A stretch of 37,483 nt of DNA from Caccovicinus sp051878975 (GCA_051878975.1 JBJELD010000086.1:1-37483), one strand, 5' to 3'; counted from the stretch's first letter, positions 15,842-23,984 are shown. The notes: a model not told the origin generated them from the letters alone. Numbers and translations: made by a program.

Positions 15842-17005
15842 ATGGAGAGAGAAGAGAAATTAAAAGCCCTGGATGCGGCGATTACACAGATAGAAAAAGC
15901 TTATGGAAAGGGCTCCGTGATGAAGCTGGGAGATTCCGGCGCGAACATGAATATTGAGACGGTTCCGACCGGCTCTCTGAGCCTGGACATTGCACTGGGA
16001 CTTGGCGGTGTACCGAAAGGAAGAGTTGTGGAGATCTATGGACCGGAGTCCAGCGGTAAGACGACGGTTGCCCTTCATATGGTGGCAGAGGTGCAGAAAC
16101 GCGGCGGAATTGCAGGCTTTATTGACGCGGAACATGCGCTGGATCCGGTTTATGCGAAGAATATCGGAGTTGACATTGATAACCTGTACATATCTCAGCC
16201 GGATAATGGTGAGCAGGCGCTGGAGATTACGGAAACCATGGTCCGCTCCGGTGCAGTGGATATCGTGATTGTGGACTCGGTTGCTGCTCTGGTGCCGAAG
16301 GCCGAGATTGACGGAGATATGGGAGATTCCCATGTAGGTCTGCAGGCGCGGCTGATGTCTCAGGCTTTGAGAAAGCTGACGGCGGTGATCAGCAAGTCCA
16401 ACTGTATCGTGATCTTTATCAACCAGCTGCGTGAGAAGGTCGGCGTGATGTTCGGCAATCCCGAGACGACGACCGGCGGCCGTGCACTGAAATTTTATTC
16501 TTCTGTGCGTATGGATGTGCGGCGGATCGAGTCCCTGAAGCAGGGCGGCGAGGTAATCGGAAACCGTGTGCGCGTCAAGGTGGTAAAGAATAAAATCGCG
16601 CCTCCGTTTAAAGAAGCGGAGTTTGACATCATGTTCGGAAAGGGCATCTCCACGGACGGCGATATTCTGGATCTGGCGGCGAAGGAGAATATTGTCGAAA
16701 AGAGCGGCGCCTGGTATGCCTATAATGGGGCGAAGATTGGCCAGGGACGGGAAAATGCCAAGAACTATCTCCATGAGCATCCGGACATCCGGGATGAGGT
16801 GGAAAAGAAAGTACGGATCCGTTACGGTCTGCTTCCGGAGGAGGAAGCGAAGGAGGACGGAAAGGCTGCAGGAAAAGCATCCGGAAAAGCAGCTGCAAAG
16901 GCAGATGCCAGAGCGGCAGAGCCGGAAGGCCGGCTGAAGCCGCTGGCGGATGAAAAGGTGTCGGAAGAGTCCCGGCCGGCAAATGCAGGGCAGCCGGAGC
17001 TGTAA
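15842..17005 (+). CDS. recA: Recombinase RecA with a Lys/Ala-rich tail
   Basis: RecA forms filaments on single-stranded DNA, drives strand exchange and triggers LexA cleavage. The core is complete, with Walker A GPESSGKT (Lys73) and the conserved Q-L-R-E-K-V-G-V-M-F-G-N-P loop. The start at 15842 is set by GGAGG five bases upstream; an ATG twelve bases earlier overlaps that site. The protein has 387 residues, about 40 more than usual. The extra part is a tail from about residue 331 that has an acidic stretch, then a Gly-Lys-Ala-rich segment near 341-358, then an acidic and Pro-containing end. recX follows after 27 bases. Confidence 0.97.
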   Translation: MEREEKLKALDAAITQIEKAYGKGSVMKLGDSGANMNIETVPTGSLSLDIALGLGGVPKGRVVEIYGPESSGKTTVALHMVAEVQKRGGIAGFIDAEHALDPVYAKNIGVDIDNLYISQPDNGEQALEITETMVRSGAVDIVIVDSVAALVPKAEIDGDMGDSHVGLQARLMSQALRKLTAVISKSNCIVIFINQLREKVGVMFGNPETTTGGRALKFYSSVRMDVRRIESLKQGGEVIGNRVRVKVVKNKIAPPFKEAEFDIMFGKGISTDGDILDLAAKENIVEKSGAWYAYNGAKIGQGRENAKNYLHEHPDIRDEVEKKVRIRYGLLPEEEAKEDGKAAGKASGKAAAKADARAAEPEGRLKPLADEKVSEESRPANAGQPEL

Positions 17006-17032
17006 CGATCAAACAGAAAGGAAATCAGACTC

Positions 17033-17644
17033 ATGCAGGTGACATCAATCGTGAGCCTGGACAAGAAGAGGAGCAGGGTCCTGTTTGACCGGGACCTTGC
17101 CCTTGTTTTATATCCGGGCGACATGCGGGCGTTTCATATCGAAGAGGGAAGCGAACTGTCGGAGGAAAGCTACCGGCAGCTTCTGGAAACGGTGCTGAAG
17201 CCGCGGGCCAGGGAACGGATTCTGAAGGTACTCCTGGTTTCGGACAAGACGGAAAAGCAGCTGTCGGATCTGCTGAAACGGGAGGGCTATCCGGAGGAAG
17301 CGGTGAACGAGGCGGTTTCCATGGTGAAAACGTATCATTATATTGATGATGAGGCGTATGCGCTCCGTTACATTGAGACGCAGGGGCGGAGAAAGAGCAA
17401 AAGAGCGCTGGCCTGTGATATGGAGAAGAAGGGCTTTTCCCGGGAACAGATCCGCAAACTGCTGGAAGAACATCCGATTGATGAGAAAGCGCAGATTCTG
17501 GCACTGCTGGCGGGGAAGGGATATCATCCCGGAGAGTCTCTGGACCGGGCGCGTTATGCGAAGCTGGCGGGGATGCTGGCCCGGAAAGGGTATTCCTACG
17601 AGGCAATTTCGGAAGCGCTGAGGGAGCCGGAACAAGAGATATAG
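17033..17644 (+). CDS. recX: RecA regulator RecX
   Basis: RecX binds RecA filaments and limits their growth. The protein is 203 residues, mainly helical three-helix repeats, with the family pattern of a Tyr-Ile-Asp-Asp-Glu-x-Tyr-Ala block at about 103-110 and an R-R-K-S-x-x-A-L segment after it. AAAGGAA precedes the ATG. Its place directly behind recA fits an operon under the same LexA box. No clear terminator follows, only a T run at 17657-17663. Confidence 0.9.
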   Translation: MQVTSIVSLDKKRSRVLFDRDLALVLYPGDMRAFHIEEGSELSEESYRQLLETVLKPRARERILKVLLVSDKTEKQLSDLLKREGYPEEAVNEAVSMVKTYHYIDDEAYALRYIETQGRRKSKRALACDMEKKGFSREQIRKLLEEHPIDEKAQILALLAGKGYHPGESLDRARYAKLAGMLARKGYSYEAISEALREPEQEI

Positions 17645-17734
17645 CGGGAACCGTGTCTTTTTTTGCAAGTTTCCAGAGTTCTTTTGTCGTATTGGTGAAA
17701 TTGTCCGAATAGAATGGAAAACTTACTTATATAC

Positions 17735-17763
17735 TTGACATAATACCGAAAAACGTTTAAAAT
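17735..17763 (+). promoter_or_regulatory. Promoter of rny
   Basis: Perfect TTGACA (17735-17740) and TAAAAT (17758-17763) are 17 bases apart, about 48 bases before the GTG start. Confidence 0.8.
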
Positions 17764-17810
17764 TATACTGTTGTATTCGTACAATGAAAATTAAATAAGG
17801 AGGTGCTCCT

Positions 17811-19352
17811 GTGTCACCGATAGTTGCATTGATTGCTTGTATGATCGTTGCTGCTATTACCTGGGTTGCAGCGACTTCCTACCAGAAAAAATCTTATGAA
17901 AGTAAGGTTGGTTCTGCGGAGGAAAAATCCAGGGAAATAATAGATGAGGCGTTAAAGGTAGCAGAGACAAAGAAGCGAGAAGCTCTCCTGGAAGCGAAAG
18001 AAGAGTCCTTGAAGACGAGAAATGAGCTGGAAAAGGAAACGAAGGAAAGAAGAGCAGAACTTCAGAGGTATGAACGACGTGTATTAAGCAAAGAAGAAAA
18101 CGTAGAAAAGAAAGCAGATGCCCTTGAAAAGAGGGAGGCAGGTTTACAACAAAGAGAGGATGCCCTGAATAAACGAAGTGCAGAAGTAGACGCACTTTAT
18201 GATAAGGGGATACAGGAACTGGAGAATATTTCAGGACTGACCTCCGAACAGGCAAAAGAATATCTTTTAAAATCTGTTGAAGACGATGTAAAACACGATA
18301 CTGCAAAGTTAGTGAAGGAACTGGAAAACAAAGCCAAGGAAGAAGCAGACCGGAAGGCGAAGGATTATATTGTAAACGCCATCCAGAGATGTGCGGCGGA
18401 TCATGTGGCAGAAACCACAGTTTCTGTAGTACAGCTTCCGAATGATGAGATGAAAGGCCGGATTATTGGACGAGAAGGCCGTAATATTCGTACATTGGAG
18501 ACTATGACCGGTGTGGAGCTGATTATTGATGATACTCCGGAAGCGGTCGTATTATCCGGATTTGATCCAATTCGAAGAGAAGTAGCAAGGATTGCATTGG
18601 AACGATTGATTGTAGACGGACGTATTCATCCGGCTAGAATCGAGGAAATGGTAGAAAAAGCACAGAAGGAAGTGGAAACCATGATGCGGGAGGAAGGCGA
18701 GGCTGCTACCCTTGAGGTTGGCGTTCACGGCATCCATCCGGAGCTGGTGAAGCTTCTGGGCAAGATGAAGTTCCGGACCAGTTATGGTCAGAATGCACTG
18801 AAGCATTCCATCGAGGTGTCTCAGCTCTCCGGGCTGCTGGCAGCTGAGATGGGACTGGATGTGCGTATGGCAAAGCGGGCCGGATTGTTACATGACATTG
18901 GTAAATCCGTTGACCATGAGCAGGAAGGAACCCATGTACAGCTCGGCGTGGAACTGTGCCGGAAGTACAAGGAATCCGCAACGGTGATTAACGCCGTAGA
19001 GTCCCATCATGGCGACGTTGAACCTCAGAGTTTGATTGCCTGTATCGTACAGGCAGCAGATACGATTTCCGCTGCCAGACCGGGTGCAAGAAGAGAAACT
19101 CTGGAAACATATACCAACAGATTAAAACAGTTAGAAGATATTGCAAACTCCTTTAAAGGAGTGGATAAGTCTTTTGCTATTCAGGCAGGACGGGAGGTCC
19201 GCATTATGGTAGTTCCGGAACATGTCAGTGATGATGATATGGTACTGCTGGCACGGGATATTTCCAAGCGGATTGAAAATGAACTTGAGTATCCAGGACA
19301 GATTAAAGTAAATGTAATCCGTGAATCCAGGGTTACCGATTACGCGAAATAA
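17811..19352 (+). CDS. rny: Ribonuclease Y
   Basis: RNase Y is a membrane-anchored endoribonuclease that starts mRNA decay in Firmicutes. One N-terminal membrane helix (about residues 2-22) is followed by a long charged coiled coil (about 30-190), a KH RNA-binding domain around GRIIGREGRNIR (217-228) and an HD domain with His361-Asp362 in LLHDIGKS. Length is 513 residues, normal. Translation starts at GTG, 17811, preceded by AGGAGG. The middle part of the HD domain (about 18690-19070) is visibly more GC-rich than the rest of the gene. Confidence 0.96.
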   Translation: MSPIVALIACMIVAAITWVAATSYQKKSYESKVGSAEEKSREIIDEALKVAETKKREALLEAKEESLKTRNELEKETKERRAELQRYERRVLSKEENVEKKADALEKREAGLQQREDALNKRSAEVDALYDKGIQELENISGLTSEQAKEYLLKSVEDDVKHDTAKLVKELENKAKEEADRKAKDYIVNAIQRCAADHVAETTVSVVQLPNDEMKGRIIGREGRNIRTLETMTGVELIIDDTPEAVVLSGFDPIRREVARIALERLIVDGRIHPARIEEMVEKAQKEVETMMREEGEAATLEVGVHGIHPELVKLLGKMKFRTSYGQNALKHSIEVSQLSGLLAAEMGLDVRMAKRAGLLHDIGKSVDHEQEGTHVQLGVELCRKYKESATVINAVESHHGDVEPQSLIACIVQAADTISAARPGARRETLETYTNRLKQLEDIANSFKGVDKSFAIQAGREVRIMVVPEHVSDDDMVLLARDISKRIENELEYPGQIKVNVIRESRVTDYAK

Positions 19353-19356
19353 TGAG

Positions 19357-19396
19357 AGAAGCTTTATGAACGATTTTGTTCATAAGGCTTCTTTTT
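19357..19396 (+). terminator. Terminator between rny and proC
   Basis: A 15-pair stem with one G-U (19357-19371 with 19378-19392) has a 6-base loop and ends in five T. It stops only 15 bases before the proC ATG, so the proC ribosome site lies immediately after the T run. Confidence 0.9.
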
Positions 19397-19411
19397 ACAA
19401 GGAGGAAGAGA

Positions 19412-20209
19412 ATGGAAAAAATTGGGTTTATCGGAATGGGCAATATGGGTTCTGCAATCATGAAGGGCCTTCTGAAAAACGGGTTCTGTACGGGCGATAT
19501 TACCTTCACGGATATCAATGAGGCACAGAGAAAGAAAATTTCAGAGGAAACCGGCGTGATCAGCGCGGCGGACGGTGCAGAATGCGCGAAGCAGGCAAAA
19601 TATCTGGTTCTGGCGGTAAAGCCGCAGTATTATGCGCCGGTGCTGGAGGAGATCCGCCCGGTTCTGACTTCGGAGCAGGTGGTGATTTCGATTGCACCGG
19701 GAAAAACCATTGACTTTCTGAAAGGAGAGCTTGGAACGGACAAACGGATCGTCCGGGCCATGCCAAATACTCCGGCGCTGATCGGTGAAGGAATGACTGG
19801 TGTCTGCATGGACGAGACTGTATTTTCCGAGGAGGAAAAAAATCTGATCCGGCGTTTTTTCAGCTCTTTCGGGAAAATGGAGCTGGTGGAGGAACACCTG
19901 ATGGATGCGGTGGTCTGTGCCAGCGGAAGCTCTCCGGCCTATGTGTATATGTTCATTGAAGCTCTGGCAGACGGCGCGGTAAAATGCGGACTGCCGAGAA
20001 AAACCGCTTATGAGATGGTAGCCCAGACGGTACTGGGCAGCGCAAAGATGGTACTGGAAACCGGGATGCATCCCGGTGAACTGAAGGATATGGTGTGTTC
20101 GCCCGGAGGAACCACCATTGCCGCAGTGGAAGCGCTGGAGCAGTGGGGAATGCGGAATGCACTGATGAAAGCAACGGATGCCTGCTTTGATAAATGCAGG
20201 AAAATATAA
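19412..20209 (+). CDS. proC: Pyrroline-5-carboxylate reductase
   Basis: ProC reduces 1-pyrroline-5-carboxylate to proline with NAD(P)H, the last step of proline synthesis. The N-terminal Rossmann motif GFIGMGNMGSAI (residues 5-16) and the C-terminal dimer domain with SPGGTTIAA, here at about residues 230-238, are present. Length is 265 residues, normal. AGGAGG lies 7 bases before the ATG at 19412. The region between the rny terminator and this start is too short for a separate promoter, so expression may depend on readthrough. Confidence 0.94.
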   Translation: MEKIGFIGMGNMGSAIMKGLLKNGFCTGDITFTDINEAQRKKISEETGVISAADGAECAKQAKYLVLAVKPQYYAPVLEEIRPVLTSEQVVISIAPGKTIDFLKGELGTDKRIVRAMPNTPALIGEGMTGVCMDETVFSEEEKNLIRRFFSSFGKMELVEEHLMDAVVCASGSSPAYVYMFIEALADGAVKCGLPRKTAYEMVAQTVLGSAKMVLETGMHPGELKDMVCSPGGTTIAAVEALEQWGMRNALMKATDACFDKCRKI

Positions 20210-20231
20210 TAAAGAAATGAGGGACGAAAGG

Positions 20232-20798
20232 ATGGAGGAAAAGAAACAGGAGGGACAGCCGGAAAATATGACGCCGGTAGTACGTCTTGGACGGGAACTG
20301 AAGTATCAGGGAACCATTTTAAAGATTTATGAGGATCATGTGATTGCAAACGGCCATGAGGCCAGATGGGATTTTATTCATCATGACGGGGCGGCGGCTG
20401 TGATCCCGGTGACGGATGAGGGAAAGATTCTGATGGTCCGCCAGTACCGGAACGCACTGGACCGCTTTACGCTGGAGATTCCGGCCGGAAAGCTGGACAG
20501 CCCGGATGAGCCGACTTTGGAGTGTGCATCCCGTGAGCTGGAGGAGGAAACCGGGTTCCGGGCAGAAAAGATGGAATTCCTGCTCAGTGTCAATACAACC
20601 ATTGCATTCTGCGACGAGCATATTGATATCTATCTGGCCAGAGAACTAAAGCCGTCTCATCAGCATCTGGATGAGGATGAGGAAATCTGCGTGGAGGAGT
20701 GGGAATTAAAGGATCTGGAAGATCTGATCTTTACCGGAAAGATTACGGATGCCAAGACTATGGCGGCGATTCTGGCCTATGCGCGCAAATACCGCTAG
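20232..20798 (+). CDS. nudF: Nudix hydrolase, ADP-ribose pyrophosphatase type
   Basis: It probably splits ADP-ribose to AMP and ribose-5-phosphate, a clean-up reaction in the cytoplasm. The Nudix box at about residues 85-107 has the RELEEETGF core. The spacing between the first Gly and the first Glu is one residue longer than the textbook GX5E. The start at 20232 is preceded by GAGGG; an earlier in-frame ATG at 20217 is possible but has a poorer site. Length is 188 residues. The order nudF, SpoIIM-like, xerD resembles that of Bacillus subtilis. Confidence 0.87.
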   Translation: MEEKKQEGQPENMTPVVRLGRELKYQGTILKIYEDHVIANGHEARWDFIHHDGAAAVIPVTDEGKILMVRQYRNALDRFTLEIPAGKLDSPDEPTLECASRELEEETGFRAEKMEFLLSVNTTIAFCDEHIDIYLARELKPSHQHLDEDEEICVEEWELKDLEDLIFTGKITDAKTMAAILAYARKYR

Positions 20799-20837
20799 GA
20801 AACGCCGCTGTGTGAAAAACAAAAGCAAGAGGAAAGG

Positions 20838-20889
20838 CTCTTCTGCATAGATTATCCTTGAGAAAGGATCGTCTGCAGGAGAGTTTTTT
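20838..20889 (+). terminator. Terminator-like hairpin that covers the next gene's ribosome site
   Basis: The outer stem pairs 20838-20847 with 20874-20883 (ten pairs, one G-U), the inner stem pairs ATCC with GGAT, and six T follow at 20884-20889. The GTG of the next gene starts at 20890. The AGGAGAG that would be its ribosome site lies inside the right arm. Confidence 0.7.
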
Positions 20890-21408
20890 GTGTGGAAAAA
20901 ATTCAGATACCTGGACCGAAATCAGATCTTTCTGGTGTTGTTTCTGGCCGGAATTGTTGTGGGAACAGTGGCGGGGAACCGGGTGCCTGCCGGCGCTCTT
21001 TCGCTGTTTTCCGGGAGTATGTCCGGCAGTACACCCTGGAGAAAACAGAGCGGAAGCCTGGAAAAGCTGGGATATCTGATCTGGCAGCGTCTGGAGGAGG
21101 GAGCCATCGGCTGGCTGTTTGGCATGACGGCCTGTTCGGTCCCGCTGTTTTTTCTTCTGGCTGTATATCTGGGCTTTGCGCTGGGATGGGTGATCTCCAG
21201 CTTTACTGTTCGTATGGGCGCACTGGGACTCTGGGGATTTTTGCTTTCCGTTTTCCCGCAGGGCTTTTGTTATCTTCCGGCCTGGTATCTGATCATCTGG
21301 AAGGGCCTGAACCGGCCGGGGAAGCTTAAGCTCCTGGCCGGCGCAGCGGCAGCAGCACTTCTTCTTGCCGGCGCAGCGGCAGAATGTTTTCTGAATCCGA
21401 AATTTTAA
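20890..21408 (+). CDS. SpoIIM-like membrane protein
   Basis: This 172-residue protein has about four to five hydrophobic segments and resembles stage II sporulation protein M, which in Bacillus is part of the peptidoglycan-remodelling DMP complex during engulfment. The features that suggest this are an N-terminal hydrophobic segment, the central LFGMTACSVPLFF block with small residues, and an FPQGFCYLP motif near residue 120, which resembles the P-H-G-x-x-E region of the family without its Glu. The location between nudF and xerD, as in Bacillus, supports the call. The GTG start at 20890 is the best available, but it abuts a terminator-like hairpin. It could be a SpoIIM relative with another role. 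Confidence 0.62.
   Translation: MWKKFRYLDRNQIFLVLFLAGIVVGTVAGNRVPAGALSLFSGSMSGSTPWRKQSGSLEKLGYLIWQRLEEGAIGWLFGMTACSVPLFFLLAVYLGFALGWVISSFTVRMGALGLWGFLLSVFPQGFCYLPAWYLIIWKGLNRPGKLKLLAGAAAAALLLAGAAAECFLNPKF
21337..21382 (+). repeat. 16-base direct repeat inside the SpoIIM-like gene
   Basis: GCCGGCGCAGCGGCAG occurs at 21337-21352 and 21367-21382, 30 bases apart and in frame. It gives a repeated Ala-Gly-Ala-Ala-Ala block in the last membrane segment, which suggests a small internal duplication. Confidence 0.8.
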
Positions 21409-21416
21409 ACAAATTT

Positions 21417-21465
21417 ACAACATATAGCTAAGGGGAAAAGCGCTTTGCTATATGTTGTATTTTTT
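21417..21465 (+). terminator. Terminator after the SpoIIM-like gene
   Basis: Twelve perfect pairs (ACAACATATAGC with GCTATATGTTGT) enclose an 18-base loop, followed by T at 21460-21465. Confidence 0.9.
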
Positions 21466-21508
21466 GATGGAATTGGCAAAAAAGTGGGCATAAGTGGAAA
21501 AAATGTGT

Positions 21509-21537
21509 TTGATTTTATCGAAATTTATATATATAAT
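21509..21537 (+). promoter_or_regulatory. Promoter of xerD
   Basis: TTGATT (21509-21514) and a perfect TATAAT (21532-21537) are 17 bases apart, about 43 bases before the ATG. Confidence 0.78.
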
Positions 21538-21580
21538 GTAGTTTGCAGATTAGCAGAAACATTGGTATGAGGGATAGGTT

Positions 21581-22450
21581 ATGTTAAACGATATATCAAG
21601 CTTTGTGGTGTATTTAAGAGAAGTGAAAAAAACATCAAAGAATACGGAGGTCTCCTATCAGAGGGATCTGCTCCAGCTGTATTCCTATCTGGAAGAGCAG
21701 GGGATCAGCGAGGTAAGCAAGGTGACGAAAACCAGTCTGAATTCCTATGTGCTGTATCTGGAGAAAGAGGGAAAGGCGACTACGACGATTTCACGTGTGC
21801 TTGCTTCGATCAAAGCGTTTTTTCATTATGAATTCAGTATTGGAAACATCCGGAAGGATCCGGCAGAGCTTTTAAAAGCACCGAAGATTGAGAAAAAGGC
21901 ACCGACGATCCTGACTGTTGAGGAGATTGAAGCGCTGATGGCGCAGCCCAGCGGCCGGAATGCAAAGGAAATCCGGGACAAGGCAATGCTGGAGCTTTTG
22001 TATGCTACCGGTATCCGGGTATCGGAACTGATTCATCTGGAGCTAAAGGACGTGAATCTTCAGGTTGGATTTATCACCTGCCGGGATGAGCAGAAGGAAC
22101 GAATGGTTCCCTTCGGAAAGGCAGCTAAAAAGGCCCTGGTGGATTATCTGGAGGAAAGCCGCGGCATTCTTTTGAAGGGACAGGAGTCTCCCTGGCTGTT
22201 TATCAACTGCAGCGGGCAGTCCATGAGCAGACAGGGCTTCTGGAAAATCATCAAATATTACGGGGAAAAGGCGGGAATCAAGAGTGATATCACGCCCCAC
22301 AGCCTCCGCCATTCGTTTGCGGCGCATCTTTTGAAAAACGGAGCGGATATTCATGCCGTTCAGGCAATGCTGGGGCATTCCGACATGGCGACTACGCAGA
22401 TGTATACGGCGTATTTTACCCAGCAGGGAAGAGGACGGGGGCTTCGCTGA
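21581..22450 (+). CDS. xerD: Tyrosine recombinase XerD
   Basis: XerD works with a partner recombinase at dif to resolve chromosome dimers. An N-terminal SAM-like core-binding domain (about 1-90) precedes the catalytic domain. The catalytic residues seen are Arg146 (TGIRVSEL), His240 and Arg243 (HSLRH), His266 (GHSDMATTQ) and the nucleophile Tyr275. Length is 289 residues. The tail after Tyr275 is only 14 residues and reads TAYFTQQGRGRGLR, unlike the usual TH(V/I)-x(3-5)-LR-x-x-Y-x-x-x-HPR ending, so the C-terminus is either divergent or frame-shifted. XerD is preferred over XerC because of the neighbours. Confidence 0.9.
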   Translation: MLNDISSFVVYLREVKKTSKNTEVSYQRDLLQLYSYLEEQGISEVSKVTKTSLNSYVLYLEKEGKATTTISRVLASIKAFFHYEFSIGNIRKDPAELLKAPKIEKKAPTILTVEEIEALMAQPSGRNAKEIRDKAMLELLYATGIRVSELIHLELKDVNLQVGFITCRDEQKERMVPFGKAAKKALVDYLEESRGILLKGQESPWLFINCSGQSMSRQGFWKIIKYYGEKAGIKSDITPHSLRHSFAAHLLKNGADIHAVQAMLGHSDMATTQMYTAYFTQQGRGRGLR

Positions 22451-22513
22451 GCAGAATGGAATTTCGGCGGAAAGCGGGTATGGAAGAGAAACGGAAGACA
22501 GACATGGAATAAT

Positions 22514-22552
22514 AAGAAAGGCTGTGGCGTGATGCCGCAGCCTTTCTTGTTT
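22514..22552. terminator. Bidirectional terminator between xerD and the GH105 gene
   Basis: A 15-pair stem with one G-U (22514-22528 with 22534-22548) has a 5-base loop. T-rich sequence follows in both directions. It serves the convergent genes on each side. Confidence 0.8.
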
Positions 22553-22556
22553 CAGC

Positions 22557-23687
22557 TTAACGATTATTGCGGAACATGATCTCAATGTAAGCCAGAATCA
22601 GAGGAGCAACTCCCTTGGCTTCATTCTTTACGATTGGTTCTCTCATGTAATAGTCAAAGGTGCCTTCCCGCATTTCCTTGTTGCCAAGTCCGGCTACCAG
22701 GCAGATACCGCCCAGCTGCAGCTCGCCGTTCTCTTCGGAAAGGTAGGTGCTGCAGATGCCGTTGAAGGCCTTTTCACCGTATTGGAAATAGCGTTCATCC
22801 AGGAAGCCCAGGCGGACGCTCTTCATGATTGCATAGGCGAAGATGGCGGAACCGGAGGTCTCCAGATAGTTTGGCTTGATGCCGCCGCGGTTTACGACCT
22901 GGTACCACATGCCGGTTTCTTCATCCTGGTAAGGAAGCATGGAATCGATCAGTTCTTTGTAGATTCGATTCAGCTCTGCCTTCTCGGAAGCCAGGGATTC
23001 CGGCATGATCTCCATCGTATCGATCAGAGCCATCGCATACCAGCCCAGTGCACGCAGCCAGAAATTGTCGGATAAGCCGGTTACCTTATCACACCAGAAC
23101 ATCTGGCGGGAATCATCGTAGGCATGGTAGTAAAGGCCGTTTCTGGTATCGCGCATCAGATTATAAACATTCTGGAACTGATGGAAGGAATCCGCACAGT
23201 TTTCACAGTTGTTGTAGGTTACCTCATACTGCATGTAGAAGGGCTGAGCCATGTAAAGGCCGTCCAGCCATACTTGATTCGGATAGATCATTTTGTGCCA
23301 GAAATTGCCGCCGGAGGTCCGGGGCTGCCCCTTCAGCTGGCTGTAAACGGTGTCGATGGCTTTCCGGTATTTTTCCTTTCCGGTCAGCTCGTAAAGATCA
23401 AACAGGGTCTTTCCTGCATTGACATTGTCCAGATTGTATTCCTTTGGGTCGTAGGACTGAATGGAGCCGTCCTCGTTTACGAAGAAATCAATGAAATCAT
23501 CTGCAAACTGCAGGTATTTTTCGTTGTTGGTAATGTGATACAGCTCGATAATGGCCTTGATCATGCATCCGTCCATGTAGTTCCAGGACGGCTTTTTGCC
23601 GGCACGGATTTTCTCCAGGTTCCAGACAGGAGCCTGAGGTGTGCTCTTTTCCAGCAGCTGGTCAATATAGCGATCCAAAATTTCCAT
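22557..23687 (-). CDS. GH105 unsaturated rhamnogalacturonyl/galacturonyl hydrolase
   Basis: GH105 enzymes (YteR/YesR type) remove the unsaturated uronic acid left at the non-reducing end of pectin fragments by lyases, inside the cell. The protein is 376 residues, all helical (alpha/alpha barrel). The catalytic acid is likely Asp142 in the VWLDGLYM motif, matching Asp143 of YteR. There is no signal peptide. GGAGGG lies 8 bases before the ATG. It is divergent from the pectin operon that starts at 23985 and would be co-regulated with it. Confidence 0.9.
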   Translation of the reverse strand: MEILDRYIDQLLEKSTPQAPVWNLEKIRAGKKPSWNYMDGCMIKAIIELYHITNNEKYLQFADDFIDFFVNEDGSIQSYDPKEYNLDNVNAGKTLFDLYELTGKEKYRKAIDTVYSQLKGQPRTSGGNFWHKMIYPNQVWLDGLYMAQPFYMQYEVTYNNCENCADSFHQFQNVYNLMRDTRNGLYYHAYDDSRQMFWCDKVTGLSDNFWLRALGWYAMALIDTMEIMPESLASEKAELNRIYKELIDSMLPYQDEETGMWYQVVNRGGIKPNYLETSGSAIFAYAIMKSVRLGFLDERYFQYGEKAFNGICSTYLSEENGELQLGGICLVAGLGNKEMREGTFDYYMREPIVKNEAKGVAPLILAYIEIMFRNNR

Positions 23688-23700
23688 GAGAATATCCCTC

Positions 23701-23712
23701 CATTTATAAATG
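23701..23712. promoter_or_regulatory. 12-base palindrome before the GH105 gene
   Basis: CATTTATAAATG is a perfect palindrome directly upstream of the GH105 ribosome site. It could be an operator or part of the -10 region on the minus strand; no clear -35 was found for it. Confidence 0.35.
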
Positions 23713-23809
23713 TGTATTATTCGCTGAACTTAGCTTACCATAAAAAGGATGAGAAGAAAACTGGGGATTATCGACAAATTAATAAAAGAAACATATGCAG
23801 AATGTACAA

Positions 23810-23838
23810 TTGACAGATAGGAATGCCGATGGTATCAT
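23810..23838 (+). promoter_or_regulatory. Promoter of the pectin operon
   Basis: Perfect TTGACA (23810-23815) and TATCAT (23833-23838) are spaced 17 bases. The transcript would carry a leader of about 140 bases before the first gene. Confidence 0.75.
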
Positions 23839-23884
23839 GAAAACAGAAGGAAAACAGTGCATGCTTGTTCAAGAAAAACGCATT

Positions 23885-23903
23885 TTCATGGCGGATTCAT
23901 GGC
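23885..23903 (+). repeat. Tandem TTCATGGC half-sites in the pectin operon leader
   Basis: TTCATGGC occurs at 23885-23892 and 23896-23903, an 11-base period and thus about one helical turn. Direct repeats on one face suit AraC-type or response-regulator binding. They lie about 45 bases after the expected start of transcription. Confidence 0.4.
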
Positions 23904-23931
23904 AAATATGCATAATTTTTTTAACAGCACA

Positions 23932-23945
23932 TGCAAACCTTTGCA
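23932..23945. promoter_or_regulatory. LacI-type operator candidate in the pectin leader
   Basis: TGCAAACCTTTGCA has perfect 6-base arms around CC. It is within the leader and is a reasonable target for the LacI-family protein encoded at 26007. Confidence 0.4.
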
Positions 23946-23984
23946 ATCCCAAAAATCATCGAGTAAAAGAGGAGGATCAGAAAG

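Noticed and set aside
15860..16780. A long minus-strand frame opposite recA
   Set aside because: It is a shadow of the recA reading frame with no ribosome site or family likeness.
23765..23778. A TTTGTCGATAA sequence resembling a Spo0A box
   Set aside because: It has one mismatch in the core and lies in a sugar-gene region, so chance is likely.
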